NCBI GenBank assembly: GCA_964019695.1
Contig: OZ026515.1
Coordinates: 39,138,994-39,202,993, forward strand
DNA length: 64,000 bases
Reading direction: 5' to 3'
Source: Loripinus fragilis
Lineage: Eukaryota > Mollusca > Bivalvia > Lucinida > Lucinidae
In this document: piece by piece, positions 60,801-64,000 of the stretch
Layout of the letters: every line of letters begins with the position of its first letter
How positions within the stretch are numbered: the first letter of the stretch is position 1
The notes under the pieces: generated by a model
What the model saw: the letters and a program-made list of their open reading frames with translations, nothing else
Database searches by the model: none
Told to the model about the DNA's origin: nothing
Position numbers and translations under genes: made by a program

Positions 60801-61706
60801 CTTGCCTCCATATGCAACATTATCACTTTAACTCTTTGCCTACCAGTGTCGTGTGCTGGTAACTTCTGCAAACAGTTTGGACCCAGATCAGGCCCGACAT
60901 AACTTCGGGCCTGATCTGGATCAAAACTGTTTAACACTCTGAAGGTATTCCTGAAAGAATTTTTTGAAAAAAAAAATGATTTTGAAAAAAAATCAGCAGA
61001 CGACAAAAAAAGCATGCAAAATTACCCAGTAGGCACAGAGTTAGGTTACTTCTTGTAGTAATTGACTTTTCGCTTACTGTAAAGGCGGCAACTTTAATAT
61101 TCATATAAGGGTGTGGTTCGGCTATTTCATCTGCTAAACAAGGGAAATCAGGTTCTATTTATAATTTGTTGAAAAATTAATAAGTTGTTTGGGCTGCGCA
61201 AACGTGCGTGCATTTCATGAAAATCCTAACTGTAAACACACTGAACTCACATTTATTAACACTTAAAGAGCATAATCACAAAATGTATGTTTTTGTAGTC
61301 CACTAAAATATTTGAAGCCTCATAGACAAACAGTGTAGACCCAGATCAGACTGCTCCTGTAGGAGCAGTCTGATCTGGGTCCACAATGTTTACCTCTATG
61401 CTTATATTAAATAGACATTTTCAGATGCAGTTATTTTGCGGCATTTTAAGGACTAAATAATGTGTTTTGCTTCTATACTGAGGTAATGATGCAAGATTAC
61501 AGTTACTTTTGAATAAAACCACACCTCATTTCCAGCTTTTACCTATGTCTAAGGTTGACCAGTTCAGATTATGCATTCATGAGGTGCCACCTTTACAGTA
61601 ACCAAAAAGTCATATAATATTATTTACCTGACATATATCAGATCTTATCCCAGTTTTGTAGAAACCTTCACATTTTAGCTCAATTGTCACATCTCGCTTA
61701 TTGAGA
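27673..61706 (-). CDS. DROSHA: DROSHA, nuclear RNase III of the Microprocessor (13 exons, partial)
   Basis: Drosha cuts primary microRNA hairpins in the nucleus with its partner DGCR8/Pasha. The thirteen exons join in phase to about 511 codons colinear with the C-terminal part of animal Drosha. They encode the segment before RIIIDa, RIIIDa (exons 2-7, signature HNERLEFLGDA), RIIIDb (exons 8-11, signature NNQRMEFLGDT) and the dsRBD (exons 12-13). The catalytic acidic sites are kept in both domains: ERLEFLGDA with ADCFEAL in domain a, and QRMEFLGDT with ADLLES in domain b. Dicer is excluded because there is no PAZ or helicase and the linker sequences are Drosha-type. The N-terminal region lies beyond 64000. 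The last short C-terminal exon is not found. All exons use AG/GT sites. Nothing in the retained exons is broken, so the gene looks functional. Confidence 0.96.
28012..28097. repeat. Foldback hairpin
   Basis: 'gtatcaaactccccagcag' on the left is mirrored by 'gctgttggggagtttggtac' on the right. Short MITE-like palindrome. Confidence 0.7.
28160..28355. mobile_element. MITE with TCGCGAAAAT motifs
   Basis: It begins 'tactgtaaatttggtaattt' and ends in 'tctcgcgaaaattttcg' with inverted similarity. Related copies lie at 39420-39650 and 52975-53195. Confidence 0.6.
28706..28831. repeat. Foldback element with GGTGCGCCAGAAA arms
   Basis: 'tttagtaacttgattggaag' and 'gggtgcgccagaaa' are mirrored by 'tttctggcgcaccc' and 'gatcaagttgctaaag'. 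The arms are about 55 bp. Both plus and minus short frames here are shadows. Confidence 0.8.
28845..29330. repeat. 20-bp minisatellite derived from the DROSHA exon 12 donor, split by a MITE
   Basis: The clean unit is aattacatacttgtaaattc (20 bp), repeated about six times in 29215-29330 and degenerate beyond. On the minus strand it reads as copies of the exon 12 end plus donor: TTTACAA then GTAAGTAATT in the true site, TTTACAA then GTACGTAATT or GTATGTAATT in the copies. The MITE 28916-29155 interrupts it. Confidence 0.85.
28916..29155. mobile_element. piggyBac-like MITE (family A)
   Basis: The termini CCCTTAAAGCGCC and GGTGCATTAAGGG are flanked by TTAA on both sides. The central palindrome is cagactgct/agcagtctg. 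CCC...GGG ends with TTAA duplications are typical of piggyBac-derived elements. No coding capacity. Confidence 0.85.
29331..29437 (-). CDS. DROSHA: DROSHA exon 12
   Basis: 107 nt coding EFIMNQDWNDPKSQLQQCC then LRDPNDEDPDVPIY, the start of the dsRBD. Acceptor TTTTCAG, donor GTAAGT. A minisatellite derived from the donor follows directly in the intron, and a partial copy of the exon lies upstream at 29468-29570. Confidence 0.95.
29468..29570 (-). pseudogene. Partial tandem duplicate of DROSHA exon 12
   Basis: It copies the acceptor and about 75 nt of exon 12 at a 111-bp offset, including 'gttcatgataaactcctga'. It has a few substitutions and lacks the 3' coding end and donor. It lies upstream of the real exon in gene order. 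Confidence 0.9.
29577..29716. repeat. Foldback element with CATGAACACTTCGGGTCTC arms
   Basis: 'tgagatcatgaacacttcgg' and its inverse complement form about 55-bp arms around 'gaagcccgaagggcttc'. A related foldback is at 34217-34338. 29717-30530 after it shows no gene; the palindromic family may extend to about 30010. Confidence 0.8.
30531..30742. mobile_element. piggyBac-like MITE (family A)
   Basis: The termini CCCTTGAAGCGCC and GACGCTTTAAGGG are flanked by TTAA (30527-30530 and 30743-30746). The interior foldback differs from the other copies. Confidence 0.8.
30849..31046 (-). mobile_element. tRNA-derived SINE
   Basis: Same family as 26505-26705, inverted. B box GGTTCGAATCTC-like on the minus strand, 'gggacgtaaagaatcaaacc' body end and AAAC tail at the left. 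Confidence 0.85.
31133..31334. mobile_element. TTAA-flanked MITE (family B)
   Basis: TTAA at 31129-31132 and 31335-31338. The central palindrome is 'ggcccgatgttttgtcgggcc', within a larger 'atccagatcag...ctgatctgggt' palindrome. Confidence 0.75.
31388..33437. mobile_element. 2-kb DNA element with long inverted repeats
   Basis: Ends aaaggggctctttc and its near inverse complement gcaagaccccctttg. 'ctgcccacgcttgg' at 31420 is mirrored by 'ccatgcgtgggcaca' at 33405. Inversely matching blocks such as accggtaac at 31880 and gttaccggc at 32968 show arms of roughly 500 bp. Related elements are at 47558-51901 and 1-768 plus 4391 onward. No transposase is seen; the frame 32432-32746 is not recognised. 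Confidence 0.75.
33525..33770. mobile_element. Family D palindromic repeat
   Basis: Same blocks as 23300-23540, including 'ggtttgcaaacaacac' and 'gactgatcagccc'. 33771-34216 beyond it shows nothing I recognise. Confidence 0.6.
34217..34338. repeat. Foldback element
   Basis: 'tggaatcatgaatacttctg' and its inverse complement form arms around 'gcaaagtaagtttgc'. It is related in layout to 29577-29716. Confidence 0.8.
34382..34464 (-). CDS. DROSHA: DROSHA exon 11
   Basis: 83 nt coding LLGAMYIDGGLEF then IEVCFFPRLE, the end of RNase III domain b. Acceptor ATTTCAG, donor GTAACA, ends in phase 0. Confidence 0.95.
34663..34901. mobile_element. piggyBac-like MITE (family A)
   Basis: The termini CCCTTAATGTGCC and GGCGCTTTAAGGG are flanked by TTAA (34659-34662, 34902-34905). 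The centre is gactgctcctataggagcagtc. Confidence 0.85.
35517..35615 (-). mobile_element. SINE fragment without tRNA head
   Basis: Body and AAAC tail of the 26505-26705 family, inverted. It ends at 'agtactaagcaagg' where the rest would continue. 34902-35516 before it holds a degenerate palindromic repeat near 34970-35080 and no gene. Confidence 0.7.
35672..35870 (-). mobile_element. tRNA-derived SINE, diverged
   Basis: The minus strand has 'agctcagttgttag' and a B-box-like 'gggtttgaatctg', then the conserved body words. It lies 57 bp from the preceding fragment. Confidence 0.65.
35948..36310. repeat. Family B MITE and a short hairpin
   Basis: 35948-36160 is a TTAA-flanked family B copy with a worn right end. 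36254-36304 is a hairpin with arms 'caacagaattaaaggaaatg' and its inverse complement. Confidence 0.6.
36397..36550 (-). CDS. DROSHA: DROSHA exon 10
   Basis: 154 nt coding LLRSSLVNNKTQSLVSEELG then MVDYVIHAD and MKHKADLLE. The ADLLE(S) motif carries the second catalytic site of domain b and is split with exon 11. Acceptor TTTGCAG, donor GTAAGT. Confidence 0.96.
36620..36865. mobile_element. Palindromic repeat (family C)
   Basis: The centre is gatgaaatgcagcattatgctgcacttcatc. Its left end ttaaccctttt resembles TTAA/CCC ends. Other copies: 43245-43470, 56036-56250, 53330-53410 (partial). The plus frame 36637-36903 is a shadow. Confidence 0.6.
37450..37560. repeat. Foldback element
   Basis: 'ggatagaaaaatctgtccc' is mirrored by 'gggacggatttttctatcc'. 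36976-37449 holds a family D fragment and no gene. Confidence 0.75.
37915..38430. repeat. Long palindromic element with GGGTCCC arms
   Basis: 'gatcacacatgttttttcat' and 'tgctgggtcccgagga' are mirrored near 38000-38060, and a wider repeat including 'cttgcat' and 'tgcaag' reaches about 38430. The whole resembles nested foldbacks. No gene. Confidence 0.6.
38440..38635. mobile_element. TTAA-flanked MITE (family B), abutting the next MITE
   Basis: TTAA at 38436-38439 and 38636-38639. The right TTAA is also the left TTAA of the family A element at 38640-38870. Confidence 0.75.
38640..38870. mobile_element. piggyBac-like MITE (family A)
   Basis: CCCTTAATGTGCC ... GGCGCTTTAAGGG, TTAA at 38636-38639 and 38871-38874. 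The right end lies about 14 bp from the exon 9 donor. Confidence 0.85.
38888..38993 (-). CDS. DROSHA: DROSHA exon 9 (RIIIDb signature)
   Basis: 106 nt coding NNQRMEFLGDTIIQLL then EHLYKHFPNHHEGHLT. It carries the RNase III signature of domain b. Acceptor TTTCAG, donor GTAAGT, ends in phase 0. A TTAA-flanked MITE ends about 14 bp downstream of the donor. Confidence 0.96.
39160..39870. repeat. Family E MITE and TCGCGAAAAT MITE
   Basis: 39160-39310 is a family E copy. 39420-39650 is a copy of the 28160-28355 MITE, followed by a partial tandem repeat of its right end to 39850 ('cagttattgcagc' twice). No gene. Confidence 0.55.
39873..40099. mobile_element. piggyBac-like MITE (family A)
   Basis: CCCTTAAAGCGCC ... 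GGCGCATTAAGGG. Flanked by TCAA on the left (one change) and TTAA on the right. Confidence 0.8.
40337..40440 (-). CDS. DROSHA: DROSHA exon 8
   Basis: 104 nt coding KLTQFEEMTGLKFNYIRLLA then RAFCQRNVGYNNLT, the start of RNase III domain b. Acceptor TTTTCAG, donor GTAAGA. The split codon completes as Phe with exon 9. Confidence 0.95.
40500..41640. other. Intron, nothing recognised
   Basis: AT-rich sequence. The minus frame 41201-41473 shows no recognisable similarity. A 'tatttttaccactgg' segment resembles worn repeats but I cannot assign it. Confidence 0.4.
41690..42290 (+). repeat. Tandem repeat, ~120-bp unit, ~5 copies
   Basis: The unit carries 'ggacagaatatgtgcttgca', 'cccttcaatttgatatgcaa' and 'gttttgaccttatgacccca'. 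Copies 2 and 3 are almost identical. The frames 41673-41945 and 41763-42110 read the array. Confidence 0.85.
42300..42620 (+). repeat. ~150-bp direct repeat, two copies
   Basis: 'ggccataactcagtcaaaat' and 'tacccttctgtaaactt' recur at a 165-bp spacing. It lies directly downstream (in gene order) of the exon 7 donor. Confidence 0.75.
42728..42912 (-). CDS. DROSHA: DROSHA exon 7
   Basis: 185 nt coding MLDGGLELADKVFSECLF, then DLLDTW and LPDHPLQQEEPNGDRHWI, ending SSPALQ. This closes domain a and forms the linker to domain b. Acceptor TCATAG, donor GTATTG (unusual but in the right phase). Its acceptor side is tandemly duplicated upstream at 42940-43232. Confidence 0.95.
42940..43232 (-). pseudogene. 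Tandem partial duplicates of DROSHA exon 7
   Basis: The acceptor side of exon 7 (about 90 coding nt plus about 38 nt of intron) is repeated at about 42950-43077, 43078-43190 and 43191-43232 (partial). The 'gggcagctatgagag' acceptor block is kept in part. None has the rest of the exon or the donor. Confidence 0.9.
43245..43790. repeat. Family C and family D palindromic repeats
   Basis: 43245-43470 has the gatgaaatgcagcat centre of family C. 43560-43790 is family D in a rearranged form with 'ggtctgtgcctttgttgtta'. No gene. Confidence 0.55.
43879..43981 (-). CDS. DROSHA: DROSHA exon 6 (second catalytic motif of RIIIDa)
   Basis: 103 nt coding KINLQDYMLYAHGPDLCQE then MKHAMADCFEALM. The ADCFEAL motif carries the second set of acidic residues of domain a. 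Acceptor ACTTCAG, donor GTAAGG. Confidence 0.96.
44472..44881. mobile_element. TTAA-flanked family B MITE with a nested SINE
   Basis: TTAA at 44468-44471 and 44882-44885. A SINE of the 26505-26705 family (inverted, about 44563-44768) splits it. 44265-44430 beside it is a family E copy. Confidence 0.75.
44563..44768 (-). mobile_element. tRNA-derived SINE nested in a MITE
   Basis: Head at 44768 on the minus strand with TGGCTCAGTGGTAGAG A box; body and AAAC tail at the left. The minus frame 44649-44867 is a shadow. Confidence 0.88.
45104..45203 (-). CDS. DROSHA: DROSHA exon 5
   Basis: 100 nt coding IHLYFMFPYHDEGEMTTYRG then VQNKNLTLLAK, the domain a helices after the signature. Acceptor TTTTCAG, donor GTAAGC, ends in phase 0. 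The preceding intron (45204-52048) is 6.8 kb and holds a 4.3-kb transposon. Confidence 0.95.
45247..45605. mobile_element. TTAA-flanked family B MITE with internal insertion
   Basis: TTAA at 45243-45246 and 45606-45609. The centre is 'caggcctgacattttgtcaggcctg'. About 150 bp of unrelated sequence lies at 45415-45570. Confidence 0.7.
45880..46500. repeat. Two local duplications in the intron
   Basis: A ~103-bp block with 'gcaagtgatagttcaaacca' occurs twice in 45885-46091. A ~190-bp block with 'ttcatgcatatgttcaatg' and 'aaagctgtggtaggagttga' occurs twice in 46190-46500. Frames across them are not gene-like. 46501-47218 shows no gene. Confidence 0.7.
47223..47545. mobile_element. Family B MITE with partial tandem copy
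   Basis: TTAA at 47219-47222. The full unit runs to about 47413, then the right half is repeated at 47430-47540. The 4.3-kb element begins at 47558, and family B sequence resumes at 51902. Confidence 0.7.
48243..48488. mobile_element. Harbinger-like MITE with CCGTA motifs
   Basis: Terminal repeats tgcccaggtcacaca and tgtgtgacctgggca, with TTA duplicated (48240-48242 and 48489-48491). The interior carries at least seven CCGTA/TACGG words. Confidence 0.88.
48666..49815. mobile_element. 1.15-kb TIR element rich in ACGTC motifs
   Basis: A perfect 32-bp terminal inverted repeat starts TAAATATACTTAAGG and includes AATAAAGAAACGCAACA. The interior holds about 14 ACGTC/GACGT words. Minus frames 48638-48901, 48817-49014 and 49382-49588 lack recognisable similarity. 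Confidence 0.85.
51902..52295. other. Family B remnant around exon 4
   Basis: 51902-52030 is the right half of the family B MITE split by the 4.3-kb element. 52205-52275 is the start of another family B unit. Exon 4 lies between. Confidence 0.6.
52049..52169 (-). CDS. DROSHA: DROSHA exon 4 (RIIIDa signature)
   Basis: 121 nt, 39 full codons plus two bases at each end. It carries IPHNERLEFLGDAVIEFLT, the RNase III signature of domain a with its catalytic Glu and Asp. Acceptor ATTGTAG, donor GTAAGT. The split Ser codon completes with exon 5. Confidence 0.97.
52296..52675 (+). mobile_element. 5'-truncated pearl/Helentron-like element with alternative 3' hairpin
   Basis: Core sentences match 56400-58087. 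The 3' end has hairpin TGTCAC-TAT-GTGACA (52651-52665) followed by GGTGAGCTAA. The hairpin sequence differs from GAGCC-TTC-GGCTC while the tail is kept. Confidence 0.65.
52690..53410. repeat. Worn family A MITE, TCGCGAAAAT-type MITE and family C fragment
   Basis: 52690-52897 ends in 'ccctttaagagttaa' and has 'cagactt/...ctgctacc' palindrome remnants. 52975-53195 matches the 28160-28355 MITE. 53330-53410 is a family C fragment. Confidence 0.5.
53440..53663. mobile_element. Family D repeat
   Basis: 'gcatgcaatcaacaaaggca' and 'cagaccagtctatgcatctg' blocks, ending 'cccaaagacaggttttctc'. The next SINE follows directly. Confidence 0.6.
53664..53975 (+). mobile_element. tRNA-derived SINE, long form
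   Basis: Head with A box TGGCTCAGTTGGTAGAGCG and a worn B box; body of about 230 bp ending in 'gggatgtaaagaatcaaacc'. The middle is longer than in the 26505-26705 family. Confidence 0.8.
54060..54958 (+). repeat. Tandem repeat, ~155-bp unit, ~5 copies, with 3' G-run
   Basis: The unit carries 'agggccataactgctgaaag', 'catggtgcgatatgaa' and 'tttcatagaattctgatcaa'. It ends in a GGACGGACAGG segment and an 18-base G run at about 54939-54956, just 45 bp before the exon 3 donor. This resembles the 3' part of pearl-type elements. Confidence 0.8.
55003..55141 (-). CDS. DROSHA: DROSHA exon 3
   Basis: 139 nt. It codes LAFTHASYKVNFG, then DHVRNSLSNCGNR, then a basic stretch HTKKK, all conserved in RIIIDa of Drosha. 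Acceptor TTTCAG, donor GTAACC, ending with one base of a Gly codon. The frames 54723-54965 and 54818-55114 read past the donor into a G-run. Confidence 0.96.
55180..55960. other. Intron, nothing recognised
   Basis: No gene and no clear repeat apart from short palindromes. Frames 55682-55930 and 55824-56012 are not recognised. Confidence 0.4.
56036..56250. mobile_element. Family C palindromic repeat
   Basis: The centre is gatgaaatgcagcataatgctgcatttcatc. The right end 'caaagggttaatcc' lies 17 bp from the exon 2 donor. Confidence 0.65.
56267..56374 (-). CDS. DROSHA: DROSHA exon 2
   Basis: 108 nt, exactly 36 codons. It codes HALVLPVLFGHLRFHECL and ends EFRDRYLLQ, the start of RNase III domain a. 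Acceptor TTTTCAG, donor GTAAGA. A pearl-type element begins only about 15 bp upstream of the acceptor (at about 56390). Confidence 0.95.
56390..58087 (+). mobile_element. pearl/Helentron-like element next to exon 2
   Basis: 5' hairpin aggacc-tgaa-ggtcct (56394-56409) then GCGCTCACCTG. Core of about 560-bp units (three). ACGG microsatellite at 57985-58030. 3' hairpin GAGCC-TTC-GGCTC then AGGTGAGCTAA. Frames such as 57744-57965 are shadows. Confidence 0.78.
58120..58270. repeat. Foldback element
   Basis: 'tgatatcaagtttac' and 'aaggcttcc'-type arms are mirrored by 'gtaaacttgatatca' near 58230. MITE-like. Confidence 0.7.
58753..59042. mobile_element. hAT-like MITE
   Basis: Terminal repeats gcagggttcatcctagga and ggctaggataaccctgc. 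The interior carries several 'gggcccat'-type words ('ggcccattaaaatttgg'). The minus frame 58909-59154 is a shadow. 59043-59473 beyond it shows nothing recognised. Confidence 0.7.
59478..61040. repeat. Family B (two copies) and family E MITEs
   Basis: 59478-59683 and 60832-61040 are TTAA-type family B copies (the right TTAA of the second is TTAG). 60590-60770 is family E. 59690-60590 shows no gene; a repeat segment with 'ggaaggctctggcca' near 60430 resembles 22960. Confidence 0.6.
61260..61460. mobile_element. Worn piggyBac-like MITE (family A)
   Basis: The centre cagactgctcctgtaggagcagtctg is intact. The ends taacacttaaag and ttttaaggactaa are mutated. Confidence 0.65.
61628..61706 (-). CDS. 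DROSHA: DROSHA exon 1 of this window
   Basis: 79 nt, acceptor TTTTCAG, donor GTAAAT, starting with one leftover base and ending in phase 0. The coded GFYKTGIRSDICQ matches the conserved Drosha stretch just before the RIIIDa region. It joins exactly to exon 2. The frame 61610-61798 overruns both splice sites. Confidence 0.88.
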
Positions 61707-61814
61707 CTGAAAATAGTACAAAAAGAGGTTTTCCTAATTCTAATTTGTCGGCTGAAATTCTCCCCATTCCAAACTGAATAATCATAATGTTTCACCATAC
61801 TGGCAAGTTTGTGT

Positions 61815-62205
61815 AAAATTCAAGGACTTTTCAAGGACTTCTTAAAGACTTACCTGCTGTTTTCAAGGACTATAAAATTATGAAAAATGTTGATTTACAC
61901 AATGAAATTCTACTTCAGGAATGCTAGACTGAGATAGAAAAAAAATAGTATTAGAAAATAAGTATAAAATTGCTGTGCCTTTATTTGGTGAAGCAAATGC
62001 TGCATCAAATAAAGGCACAAGAAATTTATACTGATTTAATTCTCCATCAACTGTGTTAAATCCTACAGTAAGTAGTAAAATTCAAGGACTTTTCAAGTAC
62101 TTTGAGTGATTTTCCAGTACTTTTCAAGGCAGATTGAATTTTCAAGGACTTTACAAGACAGCCCCGTATATTCAAGTGCTTTTCAAGCCTGTGCGAACCC
62201 TGTTC
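61815..62205. mobile_element. hAT-like element with CTTTTCAAGG repeats
   Basis: 'caaggacttttcaagg' words occur at both ends, and the right end is gcctgtgcgaaccctg as at 27538. The interior has a foldback around 'aataaaggcaca'. The left terminus is less clear. Confidence 0.6.
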
Positions 62206-62459
62206 GCCTAACTTTGAGGATCAATTTCATTTTCAAACCAAATTCATGTCTTGATCAAGTAGAATTTACTTTTAATAGCATCATGCAAGTTCATGTCCTA
62301 AGCAAGTAAATTTTGCTTTTCCAGAAAATCTGTTTGCTCAAACTCTTGATAAAACTCAGTTGACTCTCGCTTGTTTCAGTTTGAACATTGAACGGTTTTA
62401 ATGAGTACAACCAAGTGTCAACTGTACATTATCTTGATAGTATAACCTTATAACACTAA

Positions 62460-62803
62460 TTATCTTATGACGTTGCATCTGGGAGTGTAATAACGCCATG
62501 CAATAAAATCGATAAACCACCAGTGGTTTATAGATTTACGGGAAACGCTATGGCGTCCAAAACAAGGTCGCGTACATAATGACAAAATATTATAATGTTT
62601 TTACGCCAGAAATGAGATTTCAAAGTAATCTTAATGTCATATGATAAATAGAATCTAACATTCGTGCTCTTGTATTATTGAATTTATTTAACTCGTTGCG
62701 AAAAAGAGATAAAATGCTCGGCAAGCCTCACATTTTATCTCTTTTCCCCAACTTGTTTAATGAATTCAATAAAACAGGGCCTCTCATGTAAGATCCTCTA
62801 TAC
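62460..62803. mobile_element. Dispersed foldback element (copy of 14655-14975)
   Basis: Same block order as the first copy, with 'tctgggagtg' and 'ttacgggaaacgc'. It is joined directly to the next TIR element. Confidence 0.7.
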
Positions 62804-63858
62804 ACTGAACCGAAGTTATAAGTAGCCACCATACAATTTTTGCTCCTGTTCAGAAAGTAAAAATCACTCTCCCAAAATTTAAATTCTATAAAAAGGTCCA
62901 AGGCTTTGTCGAGACTCTTCAAATTATGTCATGTCAAAATGACTGATAGATCTTGCACAGATGAGGTCCGAGTAAAGGTACCATCATTTCAAAAAGTCAC
63001 ACTTTTTAGTGTGATAAAAACTATTCATCATATACGTTATCCATTTATATTTTAATTAGTTTGAAGATGTTTATAACAGCTGTGATATAAGATGAAAAGA
63101 ATGAAAGGTTTCTTTGACAATGGAACACTCCATTTCTCTTTTACGTTAATATGAAGACAGCCACGCTCAACAACTTCATCAAAGGATTTTTAGCTTAACC
63201 ATGCAGTTTGCATACTCACTTTGCATTGTTCTGTATGCTTTATTATCTGCGGCAGAGCAGTGCAATTTTCAGGGGTTCTTCATTATAAATTGGCGTCACT
63301 GTTCCGCTTAAAAATTAAAAGAAATCTTTAACAAGTGGCATTTAAATGACGTTTGAAGTTTCACGTTAAAACGGAAGTTGATACCAAATTAGTAAAAATT
63401 ATCGTAAGAAAATAGGCTCAACAAGTTGCATGGTGTTTTGTCAAACATATTAACATAAAATAAAACACGTACAATGATTTTAGTATGTGCAGCTGATGAT
63501 TTCCGAAAATTTCCGAAAATTTGGAAAATTATCAATTTTTAAAAATTCATAAAAAATCTTTCATAAGCCAAATGTCAAGTGTTTGGTGTTTTTTCAAGTC
63601 GACTAGGCAACGTAGCAATCACTTGACTTGAATTCGATAAAAACTGCGCTCAAAACGCTTATTTTCTTCAAAAAGTTGATTTTTGCATTTTTTAACCCAA
63701 AAATCGCGAAGTGATAGAAAACTCTTCCAAAACACAGCTTAACTTTTGTCCATTACAATGCACATACTAGGGCAAAAATTCATTTCAATATCACTAGGGC
63801 TCAGTAAGAAAAAAAGAAATTCAAAAGTGGCTACTTAGAACTTGGGTTCAGTGTATAT
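62803..63858. mobile_element. 1.05-kb TIR element
   Basis: 'acactgaaccgaagttataa' plus 'gtagccac' at the left is mirrored at 63829-63856 with two mismatches in 28. No transposase seen. The minus frame 62728-62922 crosses its left border and is not a gene. Confidence 0.75.
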
Positions 63859-64000
63859 GTATATCTCACACAATTATTGATACTTTAACTTGCTGTTGAT
63901 ACTTGAACTTGCTCTAGTGAATGAATAAAAAGTATTGAAATAACCATTTTAAATAACCTTTTGGCAAAAAAACTCTAATATCAGGGAATAAAAAGCTACC

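Noticed and set aside
62728..62922. 64-codon minus-strand frame
   Set aside because: It crosses the junction between two repeats, and the corresponding repeat copy at 14655-14975 does not keep the frame.

Overview
This window is eukaryotic. It is AT-rich, has no operon-like packing, and contains spliced exons, tRNA-derived SINEs and many layers of nested transposons. The repeats point to a bivalve mollusc, probably a clam. They include pearl/Helentron-like elements with tandem cores and ACGG microsatellites, and a Naiad-type Penelope-like element whose in-frame TGA codons fall on conserved cysteines. The species assignment is an inference.

The one host gene I can support is DROSHA, the nuclear RNase III of microRNA biogenesis. 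It lies on the minus strand. Thirteen exons between 61706 and 27673 carry about 511 codons: the segment before RNase III domain a, both RNase III domains, and the C-terminal dsRNA-binding domain. Every exon has AG/GT borders and all reading phases join without a break. The N-terminal part must lie beyond base 64000. The last short C-terminal exon was not found. The introns are almost entirely mobile DNA.

Region by region. 1-8300 holds one near-complete Naiad (769-4390) inserted in a long-inverted-repeat DNA element, plus truncated Naiad copies and a SINE. 8301-14496 is a 6.2-kb TTA-flanked Harbinger-like element. It contains a SINE and a pearl-type element whose core is a 170-bp tandem array with a 1430-bp higher-order repeat. 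14497-16790 is the continuation of the interrupted Naiad copy and a 41-bp CCAAT minisatellite. 16790-20710 holds two back-to-back pearl-type elements with nested SINE, hAT-like and tRNA-like insertions. 20711-27600 is intergenic or terminal-intron DNA with MITEs and SINEs. 27600-61706 is the DROSHA locus. 61707-64000 is upstream intron with more transposons.

The main points of interest are: (i) six in-frame TGA and no in-frame TAA/TAG in the Naiad frame, most at conserved Cys, which suggests a selenoprotein retroelement; (ii) a paralogous empty site that dates a 6.2-kb insertion; (iii) a minisatellite built from a DROSHA splice donor; (iv) two partial tandem duplications of DROSHA exons; (v) pearl-type elements whose terminal hairpins differ in sequence but keep their fold; and (vi) a TIR element saturated with ACGTC motifs.
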